A stretch of 7,827 bases of DNA from Actinomycetes bacterium (lineage in GTDB: Bacteria; Actinomycetota; Actinomycetes; Actinomycetales; Microbacteriaceae). The translations under genes were made by a program, and so were the position numbers. The stretch is taken from positions 1-7,827 of the forward strand of contig JAEWDJ010000050.1 of the NCBI GenBank assembly GCA_023390155.1. The letters run 5' to 3'. This document shows positions 1 through 6,200 of this stretch, in pieces; position 1 is the first letter of the stretch, and each line of letters starts with the position of its first letter. The notes below the pieces were generated by a model. The model saw nothing but the letters and a program-made list of their open reading frames with translations. It was not told where the DNA came from and made no database searches.

Positions 1-169
1 CCAGCCCGTCGAGCATCGCGGCGGTGGCGGCGCGGCCGTGGGTCTCCACGACCGCGACCACCACGTCCTTGCCGAGCGCCCGCAGCCGCTTGCCCTCTTC
101 GAGCATCGCGTACGTCTTGCCGACGCCCGGCGCCGCACCGAGCATCACCCGCAGGCGGCCACGTGGCAT
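1..169 (-). CDS. kdpD: Sensor histidine kinase KdpD, N-terminal fragment (cut by window edge)
   Basis: Only the first 56 codons are present; the gene continues past the left edge. The ATG (169-167) lies 2 bases after the kdpC stop. The protein opens MPRGRLRVMLGAAPGVGKTY, so a Walker A motif (GAAPGVGKT, residues 11-19) sits almost at the N terminus. It is followed by MLEEGKRLRALGKDVVVAVVETHGR. This is the start of the cytoplasmic KdpD domain that precedes the transmembrane, GAF and histidine-kinase parts in the family. KdpD senses K+ limitation or osmotic stress and phosphorylates KdpE, which activates kdpFABC. Its position as last visible gene of the operon implies autoregulation. The start is short compared with many KdpD proteins, which carry some 20 residues before the P-loop. 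A possible SD (GGAG) lies about 14 bases upstream inside kdpC, so translation is probably coupled to kdpC. Whether kdpE follows cannot be seen. Confidence 0.95.
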   Translation of the reverse strand, partial: MPRGRLRVMLGAAPGVGKTYAMLEEGKRLRALGKDVVVAVVETHGRAATAAMLDGL

Positions 170-171
170 CT

Positions 172-780
172 CTACTCGTCCATCTCCGACAGCGCCAGGT
201 TGAGCTGGAGCACGTTCACGGTCGGGTCCCCGAGGTAGCCGAGGTCCCGTCCCTGAATCTTAGACTCGACGAGCGCGCGCACCCGGTCCGCGGGCAGTCC
301 GCGCGCCGCCGCGACGCGGTTGACCTGCAGCAGGGCGTAGGCGGGCGAGATGTGCGGGTCGAGGCCGGAGCCCGAGGCGGTGACCGCGTCGCCGGGGATC
401 TCGGCCGGCCGCACCCCGTCCGACTCCGCGATGGCGGCGGTGCGTTCCTTCACGGCCTTCTGCTGCGCCGGGTTGGAGGCGGCGAGGTTGCTGCCCGAGG
501 AGGCCGCCCCGTCGTAGCCGTCGCCGGCTGCGGAGGGCCGGGACTGGAACCACTGCGGGAGGGCGGCGCCCTTCGCGTCGGTGAAGCCCTGCCCGACGAG
601 GGCGGAGCCGACGGGCTTGCCGTCCACCTCCACCAGCGAGCCGTTCGCCTGGGCGGGGAGCGCGAGCTGCCCGATCCCGGTGACCACGAAGGTGTAGCCG
701 ATGCCGAGCGCGATGGTCAGGACGATCATGGCGCGCAGGGCGACCCAGTACTGGCGCCAGGCGCCACGGAGCCGGTTCAT
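172..780 (-). CDS. kdpC: Potassium-transporting ATPase subunit KdpC
   Basis: The product has 202 residues, the usual KdpC length. KdpC is the single-span subunit of the KdpFABC K+ pump; its periplasm-side soluble domain contacts KdpA and raises the apparent affinity for K+. One membrane helix lies at about residues 16-38. The family signatures follow: LPAQANGSL (41-49), GKPVGSALVGQGFTD (54-68), RPSAAGDGYD (81-90), SSGSNL (94-99), ASGSGLDPHIS (135-145) and the C-terminal NVLQLNLAL (189-197). The ATG at 780-778 has a good SD (GGAAAGAG) about 9 bases upstream within the 21-base gap after kdpB. The stop TAG is followed after 2 bases by the kdpD ATG. Nothing appears broken or missing. Confidence 0.98.
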   Translation of the reverse strand: MNRLRGAWRQYWVALRAMIVLTIALGIGYTFVVTGIGQLALPAQANGSLVEVDGKPVGSALVGQGFTDAKGAALPQWFQSRPSAAGDGYDGAASSGSNLAASNPAQQKAVKERTAAIAESDGVRPAEIPGDAVTASGSGLDPHISPAYALLQVNRVAAARGLPADRVRALVESKIQGRDLGYLGDPTVNVLQLNLALSEMDE

Positions 781-801
781 TGTTCTGTCTCTTTCCGTGT
801 C

Positions 802-2964
802 TCAGAAGCCGGGGATCAGCGCAACCACGAGGTCGATCAGCTTGATCCCGATGAAGGGGGCGATGATCCCGCCGAGCCCGTAGATCAGCAGGTTGCGGCC
901 GAGGAGCTTCGAGGCCGCGGCCGGTCGGTAGGCCACGCCCCGCAGGGCGAGGGGGATGAGCGCCACGATGACGATCGCGTTGAAGATCACCGCCGACAGG
1001 ATCGCCGAGGCGGGGGAGTGCAGCCCCATGATGTTGAGCGCCGACAGTCCCGGGAACGCGGCGACGAACATGGCGGGGATGATGGCGAAGTACTTGGCCA
1101 CGTCGTTCGCGATCGAGAAGGTCGTCAGTGCTCCGCGGGTGATCAGCAGCTGCTTGCCGATGCGCACGATGTCGATGAGCTTGGTCGGGTCGGAGTCGAG
1201 GTCGACCATGTTGCCGGCCTCCTTCGCCGCCGACGTTCCCGTGTTCATCGCCACGCCGACGTCCGCCTGGGCGAGCGCCGGGGCGTCGTTCGTGCCGTCG
1301 CCGGTCATGGCGACGAGCGCGCCGCCCTCCTGCTCCCGTCGGATCAGGGCGAGCTTGTCCTCGGGCTTGGCCTCCGCCAGGAAGTCGTCGACGCCCGCCT
1401 CGGCCGCGATCGCCTTGGCGGTGAGCGGGTTGTCACCGGTGACCATCACCGTGCGGATGCCCATCCGGCGGATGTCGGCGAAGCGCTCCGCCAGCCCCTC
1501 CTTGACGACGTCCTTCAGGTGGATCACCCCGAGCACGGTGGCGGACCCGTCCGCGGCGCGGGTGGCGACCGCAAGGGGTGTGCCACCCGCCTCGGAGATG
1601 CGCTCGACCTCGGCATCCAGCTCGCGCAGGGCGCCGGCCTTCGGTCGCGTGCTCCCGGTCTGCGCCGCGCACTCGAGCGCCCAGGCGACGACGGCGCTCG
1701 CCGCGCCCTTGCGCACCTGCGTGCCGTCGGGGAGGTCGAGGCCGCTCATCCGGGTCTGCGCGGTGAACGGCACGATCTCGCCGTCGACGGCGGCGGGACG
1801 CTCGTAGCCCTGCTCCTGGGCGAGGTCGACGACCGACACGCCCTCCGGCGTCGGGTCGCTGAGCGAGGAGAGCGCTGCCGCGCGGATCAGAGCGTCGCGA
1901 TCGGCTCCGCCCACCGCGACGAACTCGCTGGCGCGCCGGTTGCCGTAGGTGATCGTCCCCGTCTTGTCGAGGAGGAGTGTCGTCACGTCTCCCGCGGCCT
2001 CCACCGCGCGGCCCGACATCGCGAGCACGTTGTGCTGCACCAGCCGGTCCATGCCGGCGATGCCGATCGCCGAGATCAGCGCGCCGATGGTGGTGGGGAT
2101 GAGGCAGACGAGCAGGGCGATCAGCACCGGGACCGTCGGCGCGGCATCGGAGTAGCCGGCGACGGGCTGCAGCACGAGCACCACGATCACGAAGATGATC
2201 GACAGGCTGGCCAGGAGGATGTTCAGCGCGACCTCGTTGGGCGTCTTCTGCCGGGCCGCGCCCTCCACGAGCGCGATCATCCGGTCGACGAAGGTCTCGC
2301 CCGGCTTGGAGGTGATGCGCACGACGATGCGGTCGGAGAGCACGCGCGTCCCGCCCGTGACCGCGCTCCGGTCTCCGCCGGACTCGCGCACGACCGGGGC
2401 GGACTCGCCGGTGATGGCCGATTCGTCGACGGTCGCGATGCCGCGGATCACGTCGCCGTCGCCCGGGATGAGCTCCCCGGCCGCGACCACCACCACGTCG
2501 CCCAGAGCGAGCTCGCTCGACGCGACCTGTGCGACCGACGCGCTCAGAGCCTCCGGGTCGGCGGTCTCGTCGTAGCGCTCCACGCGGTTGGCGAGCGTGG
2601 TGGAGCGGGTGGAGCGCAGGGTGGCCGCCTGCGCCTTGCCCCGGCCCTCCGCGACGGACTCCGCCAGGTTGGCGAAGACCACCGTCAGCCAGAGCCAGGC
2701 GGCGATGCTCCAGGTGAAGGCGAGCGCGGCGGGATCCGCGGTGCCCGCCCCGCCGACGAAGGGCTGGGCGACAGCGACGACGGTCGTCAGCGCGGCTCCG
2801 ACCTCCACGATGAACATGACGGGGTTGCGCCACATCAGGCGCGGGTCGAGCTTGCGCAGCGCGCCGGGGAGGGCGGCCGCGAGCTGGGCGCCGCTGAACG
2901 CGCGGGACGCGGTCGGCTGCGGCTTCGGAGCGCGGGCGCTCCGGTTCGGGGTGAGCGTTGTCAT
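802..2964 (-). CDS. kdpB: Potassium-transporting P-type ATPase subunit KdpB
   Basis: The product has 720 residues, slightly longer than the roughly 680-residue E. coli protein because of an N-terminal extension of about 26 residues. KdpB hydrolyses ATP and energises K+ import through KdpA in the cytoplasmic membrane. Visible motifs are TGES (185-188, actuator domain), DKTGT (333-337, with Asp333 the phosphorylated residue), KGAA (419-422, nucleotide-binding domain), MVTGDNP (507-513) and TGDGTND (554-560, hinge). ND..K in SIANDVAKYF (Asp621, Lys624) corresponds to the conserved membrane Asp/Lys pair of KdpB. Ser188 of TGES corresponds to E. coli Ser162, whose phosphorylation inhibits the pump. 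The same 26-residue offset relates Asp333 to E. coli Asp307, which supports the alignment. The ATG at 2964-2962 begins 4 bases after the kdpA stop, with a GGAAGG element about 14 bases upstream. Membrane helices cluster at about 48-70, 82-102, 248-268, 276-302 and in the last 110 residues. Confidence 0.99.
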   Translation of the reverse strand: MTTLTPNRSARAPKPQPTASRAFSGAQLAAALPGALRKLDPRLMWRNPVMFIVEVGAALTTVVAVAQPFVGGAGTADPAALAFTWSIAAWLWLTVVFANLAESVAEGRGKAQAATLRSTRSTTLANRVERYDETADPEALSASVAQVASSELALGDVVVVAAGELIPGDGDVIRGIATVDESAITGESAPVVRESGGDRSAVTGGTRVLSDRIVVRITSKPGETFVDRMIALVEGAARQKTPNEVALNILLASLSIIFVIVVLVLQPVAGYSDAAPTVPVLIALLVCLIPTTIGALISAIGIAGMDRLVQHNVLAMSGRAVEAAGDVTTLLLDKTGTITYGNRRASEFVAVGGADRDALIRAAALSSLSDPTPEGVSVVDLAQEQGYERPAAVDGEIVPFTAQTRMSGLDLPDGTQVRKGAASAVVAWALECAAQTGSTRPKAGALRELDAEVERISEAGGTPLAVATRAADGSATVLGVIHLKDVVKEGLAERFADIRRMGIRTVMVTGDNPLTAKAIAAEAGVDDFLAEAKPEDKLALIRREQEGGALVAMTGDGTNDAPALAQADVGVAMNTGTSAAKEAGNMVDLDSDPTKLIDIVRIGKQLLITRGALTTFSIANDVAKYFAIIPAMFVAAFPGLSALNIMGLHSPASAILSAVIFNAIVIVALIPLALRGVAYRPAAASKLLGRNLLIYGLGGIIAPFIGIKLIDLVVALIPGF

Positions 2965-2968
2965 GGTG

Positions 2969-4633
2969 TTACTGCAGCCCTTCCGCCAGGGGACCCAGCG
3001 CGAGAACGGGGAAATAGGTGAGAGCCGAGACGAGCACGATGGTTCCGACCATCAGCCCGACGAACTGCGGCCGGTGCGTGGGCAGCGTGCCGACGGTCGC
3101 GGGCACCTTGCCCTGCTGGGCGAGCGAGCCGGCGAGCGCCAGCACGAACACGATCGGCAGGAAACGGCCGAGGAACATCGCGACGCCGAGGGCGGTGTTG
3201 AGCCACGGGGTCGCCGCGGTGAGCCCGGCGAAGGCCGACCCGTTGTTGTTCGCGGCCGAGGTGAACGCGTAGAGCACCTCGCTGAAGCCGTGCAGCCCGG
3301 GGTTCAGGATCGAGGTCTTCTCGATGTCGGCGCGGACCACCGGGATGGCGAAGCTCAGCCCGGTCCCGATCAGCACGAGCGTCGGGGTGGTCAGGATGTA
3401 GAGGCTCGCGAGCTTGATCTCGCGCGGGCCGAGCTTCTTGCCGAGGTACTCCGGCGTCCGCCCGACCATGAGGCCCGCGACGAACACCGCGATCACCGCG
3501 ATGACGAGGATGCCGTAGAGGCCCGATCCGACGCCGCCGGGGACGATCTCGCCCAGCATCATGTTGATCATCGCCATCATCCCGGCGAGCGGGCTGTAGC
3601 TGTCGAGCATCGAGTTCACCGCTCCGGTCGAGGTGGTGGTGCTCGTCGTGTCGAACAGCGTCGAGCCCAGCACGCCGAATGCGGTCTCCTTGCCCTCCAT
3701 CGTGCCGGCCGACGCCTCGAAGAGCGTCATGGCGACGAGTGAGACGAGGAACAGCGCCGACATCGTGGCGAGGATGGCGTAGCCCTGCCGCTTGTCGCCG
3801 ACCATCGTCCCGAAGGTGCGCGGCAGCGCGAACGGGATGAGGAGCATCAGCAGCACCTCGACCAGGTTGGTCCACGCCGTGGGGTTCTCGAACGGGTGGG
3901 CCGAGTTCGCGTTGTAGAACCCGCCGCCGTTCGTGCCGAGCAGCTTGATGGCCTCCTGCGAGGCGACCGGGCCGCCCGGGATCGACTGGGCCGCCCCCGT
4001 GAGCGTCGTCACGTGGTCGAAGCCGTTCAGGTTCTGCACCGCTCCTCCCGCGATCAGGACGATCGCGGCGATGACCGACAGGGGCAGGAGGATGCGCACG
4101 GTCCCGCGCAGCAGGTCAACCCAGAAGTTGCCGATCGTGCCGCTCGCCCGCCAGGCGAAGCCGCGCACGAGAGCCACGGCGACGGCCATGCCCACGGCGG
4201 CCGACACGAAGTTCTGCACGGCGAGGCCGGCGAACTGCACGGTGTAGCCGAGGGTCGCGTCCGGCGAGTACGACTGCCAGTTCGTGTTCGTCACGAACGA
4301 GATCGCGGTGTTGAACGCCGTCCCCTCCGGCACGGCGGGCATCCCGAGCGAGTACGGCAGCACCTGCTGCAGCCGCTGCAGGCCGTAGACGATCAGGATG
4401 CCGACGACCGAGAAGGCCAGCACCCCGCGCAGATACGCGGGCCAGGTCTGCCCCGACCGCGCATCCACCCCGATCAGCCGGTACACGCCGCGCTCGACGG
4501 CGAGGTCCCGGTCCGAGGTGTACACCCGCGCCATGTAATCGCCGAGCGGCCGGTAGGCGACGGCGAGCACGAGCACGAGCGTCGCCACCTGGGCGACGAA
4601 CAGCCAGACGGCCGTCACGGAGTCCCCGCCCAT
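2969..4633 (-). CDS. kdpA: Potassium-transporting ATPase subunit KdpA (K+ channel subunit)
   Basis: The product has 554 residues, full length for KdpA. KdpA is the K+-selective channel-like subunit, related to the Trk/Ktr/HKT superfamily, with ten membrane helices and four pore-loop repeats. The four filter segments are visible: SFVTNTNWQ (112-120), LLGTNGGGFYNANSAHP (231-247), TTTSTGAVN (332-340) and TSAANNNGSAFAG (458-470). Gln120 corresponds to E. coli Gln116, known for K+ affinity mutants. Other family signatures are GRTPEYLGKK (391-400) and GEIVPGGVGSGLYG (361-374). The ATG is one base after the kdpF stop, with GGAG about 10 bases upstream inside kdpF. An in-frame GTG at codon 6 is a less likely alternative start. 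The stop TAA precedes kdpB by 4 bases. The subunit needs KdpB for energy and KdpC/KdpF for stability. Confidence 0.99.
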   Translation of the reverse strand: MGGDSVTAVWLFVAQVATLVLVLAVAYRPLGDYMARVYTSDRDLAVERGVYRLIGVDARSGQTWPAYLRGVLAFSVVGILIVYGLQRLQQVLPYSLGMPAVPEGTAFNTAISFVTNTNWQSYSPDATLGYTVQFAGLAVQNFVSAAVGMAVAVALVRGFAWRASGTIGNFWVDLLRGTVRILLPLSVIAAIVLIAGGAVQNLNGFDHVTTLTGAAQSIPGGPVASQEAIKLLGTNGGGFYNANSAHPFENPTAWTNLVEVLLMLLIPFALPRTFGTMVGDKRQGYAILATMSALFLVSLVAMTLFEASAGTMEGKETAFGVLGSTLFDTTSTTTSTGAVNSMLDSYSPLAGMMAMINMMLGEIVPGGVGSGLYGILVIAVIAVFVAGLMVGRTPEYLGKKLGPREIKLASLYILTTPTLVLIGTGLSFAIPVVRADIEKTSILNPGLHGFSEVLYAFTSAANNNGSAFAGLTAATPWLNTALGVAMFLGRFLPIVFVLALAGSLAQQGKVPATVGTLPTHRPQFVGLMVGTIVLVSALTYFPVLALGPLAEGLQ

Positions 4634-4634
4634 C

Positions 4635-4724
4635 TCAGAACCGCTCCGGCTTCACGAGGGCGACGACCAGGTAGGCGATCGCGGCGACAGCGAGCAGCGC
4701 CGCGACCGCATTGATCACGATCAC
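4635..4724 (-). CDS. kdpF: Potassium-transporting ATPase subunit KdpF (29-residue membrane peptide)
   Basis: This is a 29-residue peptide with a GTG start (4724-4722), consisting of one hydrophobic helix (NAVAALLAVAAIAYLVVALV) and the hallmark C-terminal end KPERF. The helix plus a KPE(R/K)F tail directly before kdpA is diagnostic of KdpF, which packs against KdpA and KdpB and stabilises the pump. The longer in-frame frame reaching back to 4862 would add an Arg/Pro/Gly-rich segment not seen in KdpF, so the short GTG start is preferred. A second in-frame GTG (4718-4716) would give 27 residues. The start overlaps the stop of the preceding micropeptide by 4 bases (GTGA), and the stop is one base before the kdpA ATG. 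Both junctions suggest translational coupling. Confidence 0.93.
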   Translation of the reverse strand: MIVINAVAALLAVAAIAYLVVALVKPERF

Positions 4725-4816
4725 AGCTTCTCGACCCCCCGGCCGGCCAAGCCCACGACGACCGCGAGCACGACCACTCCGAGGAGGTAGACGACGTCCA
4801 GCAAGACTCTCTCCAT
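4721..4816 (-). CDS. Uncharacterised membrane micropeptide heading the kdp operon
   Basis: This short frame immediately precedes kdpF and overlaps it by 4 bases (GTGA). From the ATG at 4816-4814 it encodes 31 residues. It opens MERVLLDVVYLL, continues with a Val/Leu/Ala/Gly stretch forming one membrane helix (about residues 4-24), and closes with the basic/polar tail GRGVEKL. A TTG at 4804-4802 is an equally good or better start. It has GGAGAG (4814-4809) ideally spaced in front of it and would give 27 residues beginning xLDVVYLL, whereas the ATG has no clear SD. The layout (helix, then short charged tail) mimics KdpF without its PERF ending. From memory, unverified, similar short peptides ending in (K/R)GVE(K/R)L precede kdpF in other actinobacteria. 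I do not know a named family. A role as an accessory subunit of the Kdp pump or a leader peptide is inference from position and size. Confidence 0.72.
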   Translation of the reverse strand: MERVLLDVVYLLGVVVLAVVVGLAGRGVEKL

Positions 4817-4860
4817 CCATGAGGATGCCGCGACCGGCCGGCCGCGGCAGAAGAGAGTCC
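4804..4860 (-). promoter_or_regulatory. Candidate structured leader of the kdp operon hiding the first SD
   Basis: On the minus strand, GACTCTCT (4859-4852) pairs perfectly with AGAGAGTC (4812-4805). With G-U ends and a C-G pair the helix extends to 11 bp (4860-4850 with 4814-4804). Inside it lies a second hairpin, 4849-4826, of about 10 bp (TGCCGCG against CGCGGCA, then G-U and CC/GG) closed by a GGCC loop. An 11-base stretch (4825-4815) stays unpaired. The 3' arm of the outer helix contains the GGAGAG Shine-Dalgarno element of the micropeptide and ends at its TTG codon, so folding would block that start. No T-tract follows, so it is not an intrinsic terminator. The transcription start is unknown. 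If it falls inside this stretch, the fold would not form in RNA. Confidence 0.45.
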
Positions 4861-4888
4861 ACACCCGGGCGGGCCGCCGGGGAGTCGT

Positions 4889-4906
4889 CCTAACGCATCC
4901 CTAACG
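4889..4906. promoter_or_regulatory. Candidate KdpE-type direct repeat (CCTAACG-N4-CCTAACG)
   Basis: Two perfect copies of CCTAACG lie at 4889-4895 and 4900-4906, an 11-bp period. On the operon strand they read CGTTAGG GATG CGTTAGG. Tandem half-sites one helical turn apart are the usual target form of OmpR/PhoB-family regulators, and KdpE belongs to that family. A weaker relative, GTTAACG, lies at 4932-4938 across the fic stop, about three turns further upstream. The repeat lies between fic and the kdp operon, about 73-100 bases upstream of the micropeptide start, as expected for an activator site. I could not identify a convincing -10 hexamer in the GC-rich stretch between the repeat and 4860. 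Assignment to KdpE rests on position and repeat geometry. Confidence 0.5.
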
Positions 4907-4932
4907 GCCCGCCGCGGAATCCTTGCGGGTCG

Positions 4933-6138
4933 TTAACGCGTCGGCGCGGACCGGCGGCCGGCTCGAGCGGCGAAGTCGTCGAGCGCGGCCAGGATCGGCT
5001 GCGCATACCAGACCCGGTTGCGTCGCTGGGAGGTCGCGGCGAGGAGGATGCCCCGGTCGGTCAACGTCTCGATGGCGTTGTACGAGCCCTGGGGGGAGAG
5101 GCCGAGTCGTCCGGACACGAACGGCTGACTGACGACGGGCTGCGCGAACAGCAGATCGGCCAGACGGCGGGCGCCGGCGTCCGAGCGGATCCCCGTGAGG
5201 TCGGTCTCCCATCCCTCCCTGACCCCGGCCAGGTCGCCGACGAGTCGTCGCCCGTTGCGGACGGCATACCCGGCGGCGTCCGAGAACACGCCCACGATCG
5301 CATCGGCGTCGCCCTTGCGAAACGCGTTCAAAGCCGCGTAGTAGCGATCGACATCGTGGAGCAGTCCGGCCGAGACGGGGACGGCGATGTTGGTGGTCAC
5401 GCGCGACGCTCGGAGCATCGCCTGGACGAGCGCTCGCCCCGTCCTGCCGTTGCCGTCCGGGAACGGATGGATGGTCTCGAACTGGGCGTGCGCCAGGGCG
5501 GCATGGACGAGGGCAGGGATGTCGTCGCGGTGGATGAAGGCGACCAGGTCGTCCATCGCCGCTGCGACCTCTGACGCATGCGGCGGGACGAATTCCGCGC
5601 CGTGCGGACCGATGCTGCCGCCTCCGATCCACACCTGTTCTGTCCGGTAGCCGCTGACGAGGGTCGGCGTGTGGTCTTCGAGCAGGGCGCGCTGCATCGC
5701 GACGATACTGTCGCCGTCGATGCGGTCCGCCAGACGGATCGCTGCCGTCATGGCACCGACGTTCCGCACGACAAGGGCGGCATTGCCTCGATCCCGCTCC
5801 CCGAGAACCGTCTCGGCGATGGCACGCGCTCCGCTCGTCAGATTCTCGATCTCGGAGGAGGAGGCGGATTCCGAGCGCAGCAGCACGTCGGCGAACGGGA
5901 GGAGCTGCGAGCCGACCTCCGCGTCGAACCGTGCGAGCAGCAGAGCGGCCTCTGTCGCCTCGGCGATGACCGCCGGCTTGAGGCCGACGGGGGTGTCCGC
6001 GATCCGGGGAACCACCGCCGCCTCATACGGGCCGCGACTCGACTCCCACTGCCGCCGCATGAGGTCGTCCCGGTCGAACCGCGAGGCCCAGGGGTGTCGC
6101 TGGTGGCGAATCGCAGGCCACGAGGCCGGTGCGACCAT
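4933..6138 (-). CDS. Fic family protein (class II, autoinhibited AMPylase type) with C-terminal winged helix
   Basis: The product has 401 residues. Fic enzymes usually transfer AMP from ATP to hydroxyl side chains of target proteins. The catalytic motif HPFPDGNGRTGR (224-235) is complete: His224 is the general base, Asp228 binds the metal and Arg232/Arg235 the phosphates. Upstream, SSEIENL (94-100) fits the inhibitory motif (S/T)xxxE(G/N), with Ser94, Glu98 and Asn99. That makes it class II, with the inhibitory helix in the same chain before the Fic domain. Rough order: N-terminal Fic_N-like region 35-125, Fic core 145-250, linker, then a winged-helix region about 325-385 (VSGRLGLSPQGSYNAIETLTDRG resembles a recognition helix and turn). 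The ATG at 6138 has GAGGA 9 bases upstream. It is separated from ppgK by 62 bases that hold an inverted repeat, so it probably has its own promoter. No antitoxin partner is adjacent. The target protein is unknown. Confidence 0.93.
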   Translation of the reverse strand: MVAPASWPAIRHQRHPWASRFDRDDLMRRQWESSRGPYEAAVVPRIADTPVGLKPAVIAEATEAALLLARFDAEVGSQLLPFADVLLRSESASSSEIENLTSGARAIAETVLGERDRGNAALVVRNVGAMTAAIRLADRIDGDSIVAMQRALLEDHTPTLVSGYRTEQVWIGGGSIGPHGAEFVPPHASEVAAAMDDLVAFIHRDDIPALVHAALAHAQFETIHPFPDGNGRTGRALVQAMLRASRVTTNIAVPVSAGLLHDVDRYYAALNAFRKGDADAIVGVFSDAAGYAVRNGRRLVGDLAGVREGWETDLTGIRSDAGARRLADLLFAQPVVSQPFVSGRLGLSPQGSYNAIETLTDRGILLAATSQRRNRVWYAQPILAALDDFAARAGRRSAPTR

Positions 6139-6155
6139 GGTTGACCGTCCTCACG

Positions 6156-6190
6156 TCTTATTCAAGCCTACCGGCGAGCCTTGAATAAGA
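6156..6190. repeat. Perfect 11-bp inverted repeat upstream of fic, candidate operator
   Basis: TCTTATTCAAG (6156-6166) and CTTGAATAAGA (6180-6190) are exact reverse complements separated by 13 bases, so half-site centres are 24 bp apart, a little over two helical turns. The arms are AT-rich inside very GC-rich DNA. The repeat ends 17 bases before the fic ATG. A weak fic promoter can be drawn with -10 TAGGCT (6170-6165, minus strand) in the spacer and -35 TTCTCT (6193-6188), so a protein on the repeat would cover the promoter. No T-run follows on either strand, which argues against a terminator for ppgK. The winged helix at the Fic C terminus is one candidate ligand; this is inference. Confidence 0.6.
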
Positions 6191-6200
6191 GAATCGGACG

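Noticed and set aside
1433..2833. A 466-codon minus-strand frame inside kdpB in another phase.
   Set aside because: Arg/Gly-rich shadow of kdpB with no motif; kdpB motifs across the same stretch are intact, so there is no frameshift.
163..3021. A 952-codon open frame on the plus strand opposite kdpC and kdpB.
   Set aside because: It is an antisense shadow of two certain genes; G/C-biased third codon positions remove stops from that frame. Its composition (Arg/Gly/Asp/His-rich, no domain) is not protein-like.
4635..4862. A 75-residue version of KdpF starting at 4862.
   Set aside because: The added N-terminal part is Arg/Pro/Gly-rich, lacks an SD, runs across the candidate leader and micropeptide, and is not found in KdpF proteins, which are about 29 residues.
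4861..4884. A GC-rich imperfect hairpin (CCGGCG against CGCCCGG on the minus strand) downstream of fic, as a terminator.
   Set aside because: The stem is short with a bulge and no T-run follows; such pairings are expected by chance at this GC content.
6156..6190. The same inverted repeat read as an intrinsic terminator for ppgK.
   Set aside because: The stem is AT-rich, the loop is 13 bases and no T-tract follows, so an operator is the better reading.
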